Translations under genes and position numbers: made by a program
Notes under the pieces: model-generated
Database searches by the model: none
What the model was told of the DNA's origin: nothing
Seen by the model: only the letters and a program-made list of their open reading frames with translations
NCBI RefSeq assembly: GCF_030271515.1
Contig: NZ_JASCXI010000005.1
Span: 124,001 to 188,000 of the forward strand
Source: Erythrobacter oryzae
GTDB lineage: Bacteria > Pseudomonadota > Alphaproteobacteria > Sphingomonadales > Sphingomonadaceae
Length of the DNA stretch: 64,000 bases
Direction: 5' to 3'
Part shown: in pieces, positions 28,604 to 37,800 of the stretch
Layout of the letters: each line of letters opens with the position of its first letter
How positions within the stretch are numbered: the first letter of the stretch is position 1

Positions 28604-28809
28604 AGCACCTCCTCATCCTCATCGCGCGCGGCTGGCAGCTCGGCCCCTCGCGCATTCTGCCGCCCTCGTGCCGCTACTCTCCCTCGTGCAGCCAGTACGC
28701 GATCGAGGCGCTCGGCAAATACGGCGCACTCAAGGGTGGATGGATGGCCTTCAAGCGGCTAATGCGCTGCCACCCCTGGGGCGGGCATGGCCATGACCCG
28801 GTTCCCTGA
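28600..28809 (+). CDS. yidD: Membrane protein insertion efficiency factor YidD
   Basis: A 69-residue protein with the family core PSRILPPSCRYSPSCSQYAI and FKRLMRCHPWGGHGHDPVP, including the three conserved Cys. YidD is a membrane-associated accessory of YidC-dependent insertion. It overlaps rnpA by four bases and precedes yidC by 82 bases, the standard order. Confidence 0.96.
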   Translation: MKHLLILIARGWQLGPSRILPPSCRYSPSCSQYAIEALGKYGALKGGWMAFKRLMRCHPWGGHGHDPVP

Positions 28810-28891
28810 GGGCTGAATCCTGCGGGGGTCTGGAAACGGGACCGCCTTACCCCCATAATACACCCACTGTCGCATTTCGCGGGGCTTACAC

Positions 28892-30691
28892 TTGGACAAT
28901 CGCAATCTTCTGCTCGCCGTGGTGCTTTCGGGCCTGCTGATCCTGGGATGGGATGTCGGCCTCAGGTACTTCTACCCCGAAGCCTCGATGTCAGCACAGA
29001 CCAGCCCCAAGGCCGCGACCGCCGCCGCCAAGCAGGCCGCTGCCGCCAAGGGCGCAGGCGGGCTCGGCGCCGAGACTGCCGCGCGCAAGGTCGACCTCAA
29101 GACCGCGCTGACGGGCGGCAACCGCGTGGTGATCGACACCCCGCGCCTTGAAGGCTCGATCAACCTCGTCGGCGCGCGGATCGACGATATCGAATTGAAG
29201 AACTACCGCGAGACGGTGAAGAAGGATTCCGGCCCCGTCCGCCTCTTCTCTCCCGAGGGCACCAAATCCCAGTATTTCGCCCAGTTCGGCTTCGTCGTGA
29301 ACGGCAACCGGCAGGACCCGAACCTGCTGTGGCAGGCCGACGGCACGAAGCTCACCCCGACCACGCCCGTGACGCTCACCCGCACCGAGGCCGACGGGGT
29401 GACCTACCGCATCAGGTTCGCGGTCGACGAGAATTACATGATCACCGCCAGCCAGTCGGTCAGCAATGCCGGCGCGGTCCCGGCGGTGGTCCAGCCCTTC
29501 GCGCTGATCAAGCGCACCAGCACGAATGCGACGATCGACCAATATGCCTCGCACTCGGGCCCGGTGGGCGTGTTCGGCGGCAAGCTCTACGATCCGCATT
29601 CCTATGCCGAGCTCGAGGAGATCTTCGCGCCGCTGCGCAAGCAGTTCGAGGTCGGCCAGATCTCCGAAATCCCCTCCGACAAGCCCGAAGGCGCGCCCGA
29701 CTGGCTGGGCTTCACCGACCAGTACTGGCTCGCCGCGCTGGTGCCCGGTGACGGCAAGGGCAACGTCAAGGTCGACGATGCGGGCTTCCGCAGCCTTGGC
29801 AGCACGCTCTATCGCACCGACCTGATCTACGGCCCCACCACCGTGCCCGCCGGCCGCAGCCTGACGCAGGAGACGCGGCTCTTCGCGGGCGCCAAGGACA
29901 GCCGGATCCTCGACAAGTATGAAGAGGGCGGCATCACCAATTTCGGTCTCGCGATCAGCTGGGGCTGGTTCGCCATCGTCGAAAAGCCGATCCTGTGGCT
30001 GCTGCGCACGCTCAACGGCGTGGTCGGCAATTTCGGGCTCGCGATCATCCTGCTCACCGTCATCATCCGCGGGCTGATGTTCCCCGTCGCGCAGAAGGGC
30101 TTTGCCTCGATGGCGGCCATGAAGGCGGTGCAGCCGAAGATGAAGGAGATCCAGGAGCGGTTCAAGGACGACAAGCAGCGCCAGCAGCAGGAGATCATGA
30201 AGCTCTACAAGGACGAGAAGGTGAACCCCCTCTCGGGCTGTCTGCCGATGCTGATCCAGATCCCGGTGTTCTTCGCGCTTTACAAGGTGCTGGTGCTCGC
30301 GATCGAGATGCGGCACGAGCCGTTCATCCTGTGGATCAAGGACTTGTCCGCGCCTGATCCGGCGCACATCCTCAACCTGTTCGGCCTCCTGCCTTTCGTC
30401 CTGCCCGAGCACAGCTTCCTCGCCATCGGGCCGCTCGCGGTCTTGCTGGGGATCACCATGTGGCTGACCTTCAAGCTCAATCCGGCGGCGATGGACCCCG
30501 TCCAGCAGCAGGTCTTCGCGATCATGCCGTGGATGATGATGTTCGTGATGGCACCCTTCGCGGCCGGGCTGCTGCTCTACTGGGTGACCTCGAACATCCT
30601 GACCGTCGCGCAGCAGAGCTATCTCTATTCGAAGCACCCGCAGCTGAAGGCAGCCGCGGCGGCCGAGAAGGCGAAAGCGGCGAAGGGTTAG
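28892..30691 (+). CDS. yidC: Membrane protein insertase YidC
   Basis: A 599-residue inner-membrane insertase. An N-terminal membrane segment is followed by a large periplasmic domain (residues about 70-350) and the conserved five-helix C-terminal region with NPLSGCLPMLIQIPVFFALY and GITMWLTFKLNPAAMDPVQQ. It inserts and folds inner-membrane proteins alone or with SecYEG. Translation appears to start at TTG 28892 (TTGGACAATCGC); no ATG fits the family N-terminus MDNRNLLLAV. Followed closely by engB. Confidence 0.96.
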   Translation: MDNRNLLLAVVLSGLLILGWDVGLRYFYPEASMSAQTSPKAATAAAKQAAAAKGAGGLGAETAARKVDLKTALTGGNRVVIDTPRLEGSINLVGARIDDIELKNYRETVKKDSGPVRLFSPEGTKSQYFAQFGFVVNGNRQDPNLLWQADGTKLTPTTPVTLTRTEADGVTYRIRFAVDENYMITASQSVSNAGAVPAVVQPFALIKRTSTNATIDQYASHSGPVGVFGGKLYDPHSYAELEEIFAPLRKQFEVGQISEIPSDKPEGAPDWLGFTDQYWLAALVPGDGKGNVKVDDAGFRSLGSTLYRTDLIYGPTTVPAGRSLTQETRLFAGAKDSRILDKYEEGGITNFGLAISWGWFAIVEKPILWLLRTLNGVVGNFGLAIILLTVIIRGLMFPVAQKGFASMAAMKAVQPKMKEIQERFKDDKQRQQQEIMKLYKDEKVNPLSGCLPMLIQIPVFFALYKVLVLAIEMRHEPFILWIKDLSAPDPAHILNLFGLLPFVLPEHSFLAIGPLAVLLGITMWLTFKLNPAAMDPVQQQVFAIMPWMMMFVMAPFAAGLLLYWVTSNILTVAQQSYLYSKHPQLKAAAAAEKAKAAKG

Positions 30692-30700
30692 GGCGGGCGC

Positions 30701-31381
30701 GTGGACGATCCCGAACTTCAGGCTGCCCGAGAGGAAGCGGCATCGCGGCTCTTTTCCGGCCCGGTCGATTTCCTGCGCTCGGCCCCGCAGCTGCAATTCC
30801 TGCCCGATCCGGCGGTGCCCGAGATCGCCTTTTGCGGGCGCTCGAATGTGGGCAAGTCCTCGCTGCTCAATGCGCTGACGGGGAGGAAGGCCATCGCCCG
30901 CGCCTCGGTGACGCCGGGGCGCACGCAGGAACTGAATTTCTTCGATGTCGGCCGCCCCGAGGACGAGGGCGCGCTGCCGCTGTTCCGGCTGGTCGATATG
31001 CCCGGCTACGGCTTTGCCAAGGCCCCGGTGAAGGTGGTCGAGAAGTGGAAGGCGCTGGTGAACAGCTACCTGCGCGGGCGGCAGGTGCTGGCGCGCACGC
31101 TGGTGCTGGTCGACAGCCGGCACGGCATGAAAGACGTCGACCGCGAGATGATGACCATGCTCGACAAGGCCGCCGCCTCCTACCGCATCGTCCTCACCAA
31201 GACCGACAAGATCAAGGCGAGCGAGCTGGCCGCCGTCGCCGAAAAGACCGCCGCCGAGGCCAAGAAGCACGTCGCCGCCCACCCCGAAATCCACCTCACC
31301 AGCTCGGAAAAGGGCATGGGCATCGAACGCCTGCGCGCCGCCGTGGTGGCCGATGCGCTGGGTGAGGGGTGGATGGGGTAG
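30701..31381 (+). CDS. engB: Ribosome biogenesis GTPase YihA/EngB
   Basis: A 226-residue GTPase needed for 50S assembly. G1 [12 protein letters not shown]3 [12 protein letters not shown]4 [11 protein letters not shown] and G5 [10 protein letters not shown] are all intact. The start is GTG at 30701, nine bases after the yidC stop, so the two are co-transcribed. Length is slightly above the usual 200 because of an N-terminal extension. Confidence 0.95.
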   Translation: MDDPELQAAREEAASRLFSGPVDFLRSAPQLQFLPDPAVPEIAFCGRSNVGKSSLLNALTGRKAIARASVTPGRTQELNFFDVGRPEDEGALPLFRLVDMPGYGFAKAPVKVVEKWKALVNSYLRGRQVLARTLVLVDSRHGMKDVDREMMTMLDKAAASYRIVLTKTDKIKASELAAVAEKTAAEAKKHVAAHPEIHLTSSEKGMGIERLRAAVVADALGEGWMG

Positions 31382-31389
31382 GGGCCCTG

Positions 31390-32145
31390 ATGCGTCACCT
31401 CTCCGCTACCCTTGCGGCACTGGCTGTGCTTGCATCGGCGGACGTCGCCCTTGCCCAAACCCCTGACGCACCGCCCGCGTGGCGGCTCTACGCCTCGCCC
31501 GATGGCTGCGCGATCAGCACGCGGCAGGGAGGGGTCTTCGTGCTGCTCAACGTCAATCCCGAAGGCAAGCAGGGCTTGCGCATCCACCACCCCGACCTCG
31601 CCATTCCCGACCGCACGGCCAGTCCCGTGACCCTCACCATCGGCGACCGGCAGCTGGCCTTCGAGGGCATGGGCGCGCGCACCAGTGACGGGATGCCGGG
31701 CTTCATCATCGGCTCTCGCCGCGATCTGCGCGACGCTTTCGGCGCAGGCGGGATCGCCGAGGTCGCCATCGGGGGCGCCGATCCGGTGGTGATCGATCTG
31801 GAGGGACTGCCCGAGGCGCTGGAGCAGCTCGATACCTGCGCCGCCACCCTCGTGCCGCGCGATCCGGCGAGCATCGTCGCGGTCAAGCCGCGCATGACCC
31901 GCGCGCCGGCAATCAGGGCAGGCGACCTCCCGCTCGAAGGCGCGACGCGGCGCGAGGTGGGCTGGCGCCTGACCATCGCGCCCGATGGCTCCATCGCCGA
32001 CTGCGAGATCGTCCGCTCGAGCGGTTCGCGCGCGCTCGACGACGAGGTGTGCCGCCTGCTGCGCACCGACAGCCGGTTCGAGCCCGGCAAGAACGCCGCC
32101 GGCAAGCCTGTGACCGCGACCTTCCAGTCGCGCGTGACGTTCTAG
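31390..32145 (+). CDS. Exported protein with C-terminal TonB-like domain
   Basis: A 251-residue protein with a cleavable signal peptide (residues 1-22, ending VALAQ). The N-terminal 140 residues are unassigned. The C-terminal 85 residues follow the TonB domain pattern: GWRLTIAPDGSIADCEIVRS, SRALDDEVCRLLRTDSRFEP and FQSRVTF, with a Cys pair that could be a disulfide. It has no membrane anchor or proline-rich linker, so it is not a canonical energy transducer. It follows engB by eight bases. Confidence 0.75.
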   Translation: MRHLSATLAALAVLASADVALAQTPDAPPAWRLYASPDGCAISTRQGGVFVLLNVNPEGKQGLRIHHPDLAIPDRTASPVTLTIGDRQLAFEGMGARTSDGMPGFIIGSRRDLRDAFGAGGIAEVAIGGADPVVIDLEGLPEALEQLDTCAATLVPRDPASIVAVKPRMTRAPAIRAGDLPLEGATRREVGWRLTIAPDGSIADCEIVRSSGSRALDDEVCRLLRTDSRFEPGKNAAGKPVTATFQSRVTF

Positions 32146-32152
32146 GCGCGCG

Positions 32153-32881
32153 CTATTCCTTCGACCGCCGGAACCCCGCCGCCATCGCCTCGCTTTCGGT
32201 GCAGAACAGGCGTTCGGGGCGGGTGCCGTCGTAATAGCGCTGGCCGGGCAGGTGGTAGATGAAGTCGCCGTAGCGGCTGTGATTGCCCTTGATCGCGCAG
32301 CCGAAGGCGTTGGTGTAGCGCCGCTCGCGGGCCGGGCGCTCCCGCGGGGCGGCGCGGGCGGGGCGCTCGTCCACCTCGGCGCGGGCGAGCTGCGGCTCGG
32401 AGCGGGGATTGGCGGCGCGCCATGCGGCCGGTTCCTCGAACTCGCCTGCCCAGATCCCGAACCCGAGCTGCCGCGCCAGATCGCGCGCCTCAGCATATTC
32501 GGGCGGCGCGTCCTCGCCGAACGGGACGGCGAGGCCCCGGCGCACCAGCTCGTGGCCGAGATCGAATAGCCCGTTGTGGCAGGTCGCGAGCGTGCGGCCA
32601 TAGAGGTCGACGCCTTGCGCGGTGCATTCGAGCGGGCCGGCGGAGAGGATTTCGTGCAAGGCAGCCGCAGCCTCCCTGCCGCAGTCCCATGCCTGCCCGT
32701 CGCGCCGGCATTGTTGCGCACTCTCGGGCGCGTCGATGCCGAGCAGGCGGATGCGGGTGCCGGTCATGTCGATGGTGTCGCCGTCGACAACTTCGGCAGG
32801 GCCCGCGAGGACATTGGCGGCGGCAGGCGCGCTCGCCGGAACGGCAAGGGCGACGGCGAGGACAATCAGGGGCTTGCGCAT
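32153..32881 (-). CDS. Exported thermonuclease (SNase-like) with C-terminal sunset-like domain
   Basis: A 242-residue protein with a signal peptide (residues 1-22). The staphylococcal nuclease-like domain spans about 28-145: VVDGDTIDMTGTRIRLLGID, then APES, YGRTLATC (Arg) and the final FGIWAGEFEEPAAWR. Acidic and Arg active-site residues are present. The last 50 residues, CAIKGNHSRYGDFIYHLPGQ onward to a second Cys, resemble the short sunset-type extension often fused to these nucleases. It probably degrades nucleic acids in the periplasm or outside the cell. Confidence 0.88.
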   Translation of the reverse strand: MRKPLIVLAVALAVPASAPAAANVLAGPAEVVDGDTIDMTGTRIRLLGIDAPESAQQCRRDGQAWDCGREAAAALHEILSAGPLECTAQGVDLYGRTLATCHNGLFDLGHELVRRGLAVPFGEDAPPEYAEARDLARQLGFGIWAGEFEEPAAWRAANPRSEPQLARAEVDERPARAAPRERPARERRYTNAFGCAIKGNHSRYGDFIYHLPGQRYYDGTRPERLFCTESEAMAAGFRRSKE

Positions 32882-32916
32882 GGCCCGAGCCTAGAAGGGG
32901 CGAGGTTAAGACCTCG

Positions 32917-34818
32917 TCACCGCACCTGCGCCCTGAACCTGATCGTGAAGCTCGGTTGGGCGGTGGCGCTCGTCGCGGCAGCCATCGTGCCCGTGGGGGC
33001 GATGCGGATGCCGCGCACGTTGGCGTCGAAGGTGCCGGTGGGCGTGTAGTTGTAGGGCGCGACCCCGTTGGTGGCCTGCGAGTAGGTCACCATCGTGTTC
33101 GCGTTGAAGGTGTTGAGGCCGCTCGTCGGGGTGCCGTTGGTGAAGGTCACGGGCGTGCCGACCGCGAAGGCCATTTCGGCGGGCATCACGTCGAGCAGCA
33201 CGATCGAGCTCGCGTCGACCGTGCCCGCGCCCACGTTCCGCACGGTGATCGCATATTCCACCACCGCGCCGGGGATCGCCTTGGGGTTGGTGGTGCCGTT
33301 GACCGGATCGGAGATCACGGTGCTCACCTTGCTGATCTCGAGCAGCGCGGCGGCGCGGCGGGTGTTGGTGATGGTGCAGGTGACCGAATCCCCCGGGCGC
33401 AGCGTGATTCCGCCGCCAAGCGTGGTCGGCAGCACGGTCGGCGATCCGCTGGTGCCGTTGGTGCAGGAAAGGACCGCGGTGTAGTTGCCGAGGATCGTCG
33501 TGCCCGCCGCGACCTCGTCGACCTGGTAGGTGTTCTGGTTGACGACCTGCACCAGACCCGTGTCGCCGGTGCCGGTGGTGATGGTCGTGCCGGTGCCGGT
33601 GGTGGTCGAGGAGGCGGTGACCACCCCGTCGTCCATGATCCGCACGGTGAACTGGTCGCCGGTGAAGCGCCGCCCGCCGCCATTGCCGCTGCCGAGCACC
33701 TTCCTCACCCTCAGGCGCGGCTGGGCGCCGGCCTGGAAGGTGCAGACCAGAAACTCGCCGAATTCGAGCTGGCCGATATTGGTGTTGGTGGTGTTCAAGT
33801 TGTTGGGCAGCGCGGCGCGGGTGGTGCCTGCGGTGTTCACGCAGCTGAGGTTCGCCGCATAGGCGCTGATCGGGCTCACGCTTCCCCCCGCCATCGCCAG
33901 CCGCAGCGTCACCGGCACGCCCGCCGACATGTTGAGCACCGAGCCGGTGAAGGGGCCGTTGCCCGATCCCGTGGTCGTGCCCGAGGTCAGCGTGGTGCCG
34001 GTGCCGGTCGAGGCGACCTGGAAGGTCAGCTGGTCGGCGCTGTTGGCGCGCGTGCCGAGGATCTGGGTCTGGAGCCGGATCGAGGCGAAGCGGATCGCGA
34101 ACATCACGCCCTGCAGACCCCCGGCGCGGGTCTCGACCGTCACGCTCGTCGGGCTGCTGCTGCCGAGGATATAGGCCCCGACCGTGCCCCCCGTGCCGGT
34201 GATGTTGACCGTGCCCGATCCGACCCCCGTGATCGGCGGCATGGTCGATCCCGAGCTCGGCGGCACCGAGTCGAGCAGCTGCCATGGCCCGCCATTGCTG
34301 GTCATGCGGATATATTCGTTCTCGTTGCTCGATTCCGCGTCGGCGACGACGAAGGAATAGACCGTCACCCCGCCGCCCACCGGAGGCGTGATGGTGATGC
34401 CCGTGATCGCGATCGTGCTGGTGCCGGCCTGCGCGGAGTAGAGCACCGGGCGGCCCGGGATGCCGATGAAGGCGCTGTTGCCGACCGCCGAGCCGCTCCA
34501 CGAGGGCGCGGTCACGTCGTTATAGGCCGGATTGGTGCCCGTCACCCGCGCGTTGAAGGTGAGGGTGGAGCCGTCGGGCAGCGTGAAACTGAGGTTCTGC
34601 CCCGCTGCCGAGCGCGCGGTGGCATCGTCGTAATCGGTCATGTCGAGCCAGCAATAGGTCTGCCAGCTGGCGGGCGCGGTGCCTTGCGTTGCGGCCTGCG
34701 CACAGTCCTGCGCGCGGGCGGCGGGGCTCCATGCGAGCACGCACAGCATCACCAGCAGCGCGAATAGGCGGCGGAACTGCGAAACCCTCCCGAACATCCC
34801 GCCGGAATAGGAAATCAT
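32917..34818 (-). CDS. CshA-like surface adhesin with SpaA-like and DUF11 domains
   Basis: A 633-residue exported protein and the last gene of the five-gene surface cluster. A signal peptide (ends near PAARAQ) precedes a domain that begins YCWLDMTDYDDATARSAAGQ and continues with SWSGSAVGNSAFIGIPGRPV, the pattern I associate with CshA non-repetitive domain 2 of fibrillar adhesins (residues about 45-250). Residues about 370-485 look SpaA/prealbumin-like, ending TCTITNTRR. Residues about 490-633 are DUF11 (NPKAIPGAVVEYAITVRNVG). The final strand FTIRFRAQVR resembles the ends of its neighbours. An ATG at 34797 is an alternative start. No sortase motif or anchor is seen. Confidence 0.72.
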   Translation of the reverse strand: MISYSGGMFGRVSQFRRLFALLVMLCVLAWSPAARAQDCAQAATQGTAPASWQTYCWLDMTDYDDATARSAAGQNLSFTLPDGSTLTFNARVTGTNPAYNDVTAPSWSGSAVGNSAFIGIPGRPVLYSAQAGTSTIAITGITITPPVGGGVTVYSFVVADAESSNENEYIRMTSNGGPWQLLDSVPPSSGSTMPPITGVGSGTVNITGTGGTVGAYILGSSSPTSVTVETRAGGLQGVMFAIRFASIRLQTQILGTRANSADQLTFQVASTGTGTTLTSGTTTGSGNGPFTGSVLNMSAGVPVTLRLAMAGGSVSPISAYAANLSCVNTAGTTRAALPNNLNTTNTNIGQLEFGEFLVCTFQAGAQPRLRVRKVLGSGNGGGRRFTGDQFTVRIMDDGVVTASSTTTGTGTTITTGTGDTGLVQVVNQNTYQVDEVAAGTTILGNYTAVLSCTNGTSGSPTVLPTTLGGGITLRPGDSVTCTITNTRRAAALLEISKVSTVISDPVNGTTNPKAIPGAVVEYAITVRNVGAGTVDASSIVLLDVMPAEMAFAVGTPVTFTNGTPTSGLNTFNANTMVTYSQATNGVAPYNYTPTGTFDANVRGIRIAPTGTMAAATSATAQPSFTIRFRAQVR

Positions 34819-34865
34819 GGTAAACACACGGTTAGCAAACCGCCGCTGACGCCCGCCCGCCATGC

Positions 34866-37800
34866 TCAGCGCCCCAGCCCGAGGAAGTCGAAGCTCGAGG
34901 CGTCGAACTTCATCCGCACCGCGGCAAAGACGCCCTTGTCGGTGTTGCGCGCCGGGCCGAAGTCGCCGTCGCGGAAGCCTTCGACGTTGTAGCCGACGGT
35001 GACGAGCATGCCCTCCACGGGCACGAAGCCGATGGTCGGGCCGTAGGCGAAGTTGACGGTCTCGTCGTCGAGATTGGCGCGGGCGGTGACGCTGGCGCCC
35101 AGTTCGAAGCGCTCGCCGATCCCGATGCGCGCGTCGCTGCCGACCAGCACCGAGGTGCCCTTGAACTCGGTGCCCTCGAAGGCATCGAGATTGTGGCGCG
35201 CGCCGAGGAACAGCGCGACTTCGTGGCGGCGCACCTGCGCGCCCGCATCGTCTTCCCCGCGCGGGGAGTAGTTGGCCGAGAAGCTCGCCACCAGCCGCCG
35301 GGCGACCGCGTTGCCATCGACCGTCAGCGCGGTGCCGCCCAGCGCCGAGCCGCCCGCGGTCGCGCCGGTCACTTCGTCGCTGCGGTATTCGAGCCGGCCG
35401 AGCATGGCGAGCGGCGAGTCCGAGGGACGGTGGGCGAAGGCGATGCTCGCATCGACGATCTCGGCGACCGCGCCGCCGGTGGTTTCCGAGCGCGTCCAGC
35501 TCGCGCCCGAGCCGACGAGGCTGCCCTCGCCGAGCTGGCGGATCGCGCCGAACAGCACGCCCTTGCGGTCGGTGGTCTCGCCGTCGCGCCATTCGCCGCG
35601 CGCGGTGACGCTCCAGCGGTCCTTGCGCCATGCGCCGCCCAGCGTGACCGCGGTGAAGTCCTCGAACAGCAGCCCGCCGGTGAGCTGGCCGCCGCTTGCC
35701 GGGGGCTGGTTCGGGTTGACGAGGTCGCCCACCGGGGGCGCGCCGCCGATGGTGCGGTTGCCGTCGATCGTGGCGTCGAGGGTCAGCGAGGGGCTCACCT
35801 GCAGCGTCTGCGCGAGGCCGAAGGCGGCGAAGGTGCGCGTGCCGTTCTCGCCGATGGTCTCCTCGCCGATGGTGGTCGCGATCTTGCCGCCCTGCCAGGG
35901 GGCGACTTCGATCCCGCCGCGCAGCTGGCGCGCGTTGAGCCGCTCGCCCTTGGCGATTTCGTAGGTGCCGACCAGCCGCACGTCCTGCGTGATCGCATAG
36001 CGCGCGGCGAAGCGGTGGCGGGCAGGGAGATCGACGCTCTCGGCCTTGCCGAGCGCCACGGCGGTCCCGGCGGAAAGCTCCAGCTTGTTGCCCATCAGCC
36101 GCTGGGTCGCGCCCGCTTCGAGCACGGTCGAGGCCTTGGTGTCCCCATTGGCGAGACGGTCGGTGAAGTGGACGAGCCCGAGGCGCAGGTTGGTGTTCTG
36201 CTTCGTCAGCGCGATCTGGCCCTGCGCGGCGCGGCGGCGCGCGGCGTCGGTCAGGCTGTCGTCCTGCCACAGGCTGCCGGTGAAGGTCAGTTCCTCGGTG
36301 ATGAGCACGCGGCCATCGACGCCGAACTTGCGCCGCCCGCGTTCGACCGCGTTCTGCTGGCCGATGCCGTAATCGGCGTCGACCTGGCGGGCATAGGCGA
36401 TGAGGTCGAGGTCGCCGGTCTGGTGCTGCACTTCGGCGAGCCAGCCCTGCGCGGTCTCGCCCTCGCGGCGGCTCACACCGAGCTCGGCGCGCACTTCGGT
36501 GTTGTCGCCGATCTTGGCGAGGACGTCGACAGCGCCAAGGTCCGTGCGCCGGGCGGTGCCGCCCGCGCCCTCAAGGCCCGCATCGCTGATCGCGCTCGCG
36601 CCGATGCGGATGCGGCCGTCTTCGCTGGTCCAGTCGGCGCGCGCGCCTGCGTTCCATTCAGCCTCGCCGCGGCTGTCGGTCTCGTATTCGATGACGATGA
36701 ACTGCGGGTTGAGGTTCTCGTCGCGGCTCAGCACGGGCGCGGCGAAGCGGATCGTGCCTGCGAGCAGGTCGATGTCGTAATCGGTGAAGCGCGCGAGCTG
36801 GCGGCTCGAGACGATCTGTTCGGGGCGGAAGCGGTCGCGCACTTCGATGGTCACGCGCTCGGAATTGGCGAGGATGCGGCGGTTTTCGAGCGCATAGGGC
36901 CCCGAGATGCCCTGGCCCTGCGTCTCCTGACGCTGGAAGCGGCTCGAAATCTGCGCGGCGAAGCCTTGCGCCTTGACGCCGCCGACGCGCGCCTCGCCCA
37001 TCACGCCGGTGGCGGTGCGGTTGTAGGCGGCGAGCCGCGTCTGGTTGAAGGCGGTCTGGAAGTCGCCGTAGAGCGCGTAGAAGGCGCTGGTCTCGATGCG
37101 GACATAGAGCTTCTCGCGGCTCGCGGCGTCGAACTGGCGCGCCGAGGCGTCGCCGAAGACGGTGTAATAGGCGGCCGGATCGATCGCGCCCAATGCGCGC
37201 TGGTCGGCGCGCTGCTTGGCGCTGTCATAGGCGAGGGTGAGCAGATATTTGCCCAGCACCCGGCCCTTGGCATAGAGCGCGACGCGGGCGTCATCGCCAA
37301 GGTCGCTGTCGAAACGCCCGGCGCGCTCCATGTTGTCGGCGACCGAGCGCGCACCCACGGTGCCTTCGGCAAGGCCGATCACGGTCCATTCGACATTGCC
37401 GGGCTCGATCCACGCTTCCAGTTCCTGGCGCCGGGTGATCTCGCCGTCGTCGAAGGTGAAGCCGAGGCGCAGCGAGCCGCTGACCATGGTGGGGGCGAGT
37501 TCGATCTTCGCGATCCCCTCGTTGCCGTCCACCACCCAGCGTGCCGCCATCGGGGCCATGCCGGTGAGCTGATTGAGCTGCTGGCGGTCGATCTGCTCGG
37601 CGCTCTGGTAGGGGGCGTTCAGAGTGAAGCTGCCCGAGATGCCTTCGCGCAAGGGGCGGTTGTTGCGATCGAGCACGCGGATCGCGATCACCGGACGCGT
37701 GCGCCCGTCGGCGGTGAGGTTCGAGAGTTCGCGCAGGAATTCGACCTTGGCGGGGGCGCGGGTGAAGAACACCTCGCGGGTGAAGGTCTTGGAGACCTCG

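Noticed and set aside
28991..31294. Minus-strand 767-codon open frame opposite yidC and engB
   Set aside because: The opposite strand has two certain genes; this frame has no recognisable family.
32917..36270. Single 1117-residue protein on the minus strand
   Set aside because: The first half is an off-frame reading of the giant gene; the signal peptide and domains begin only at 34818.
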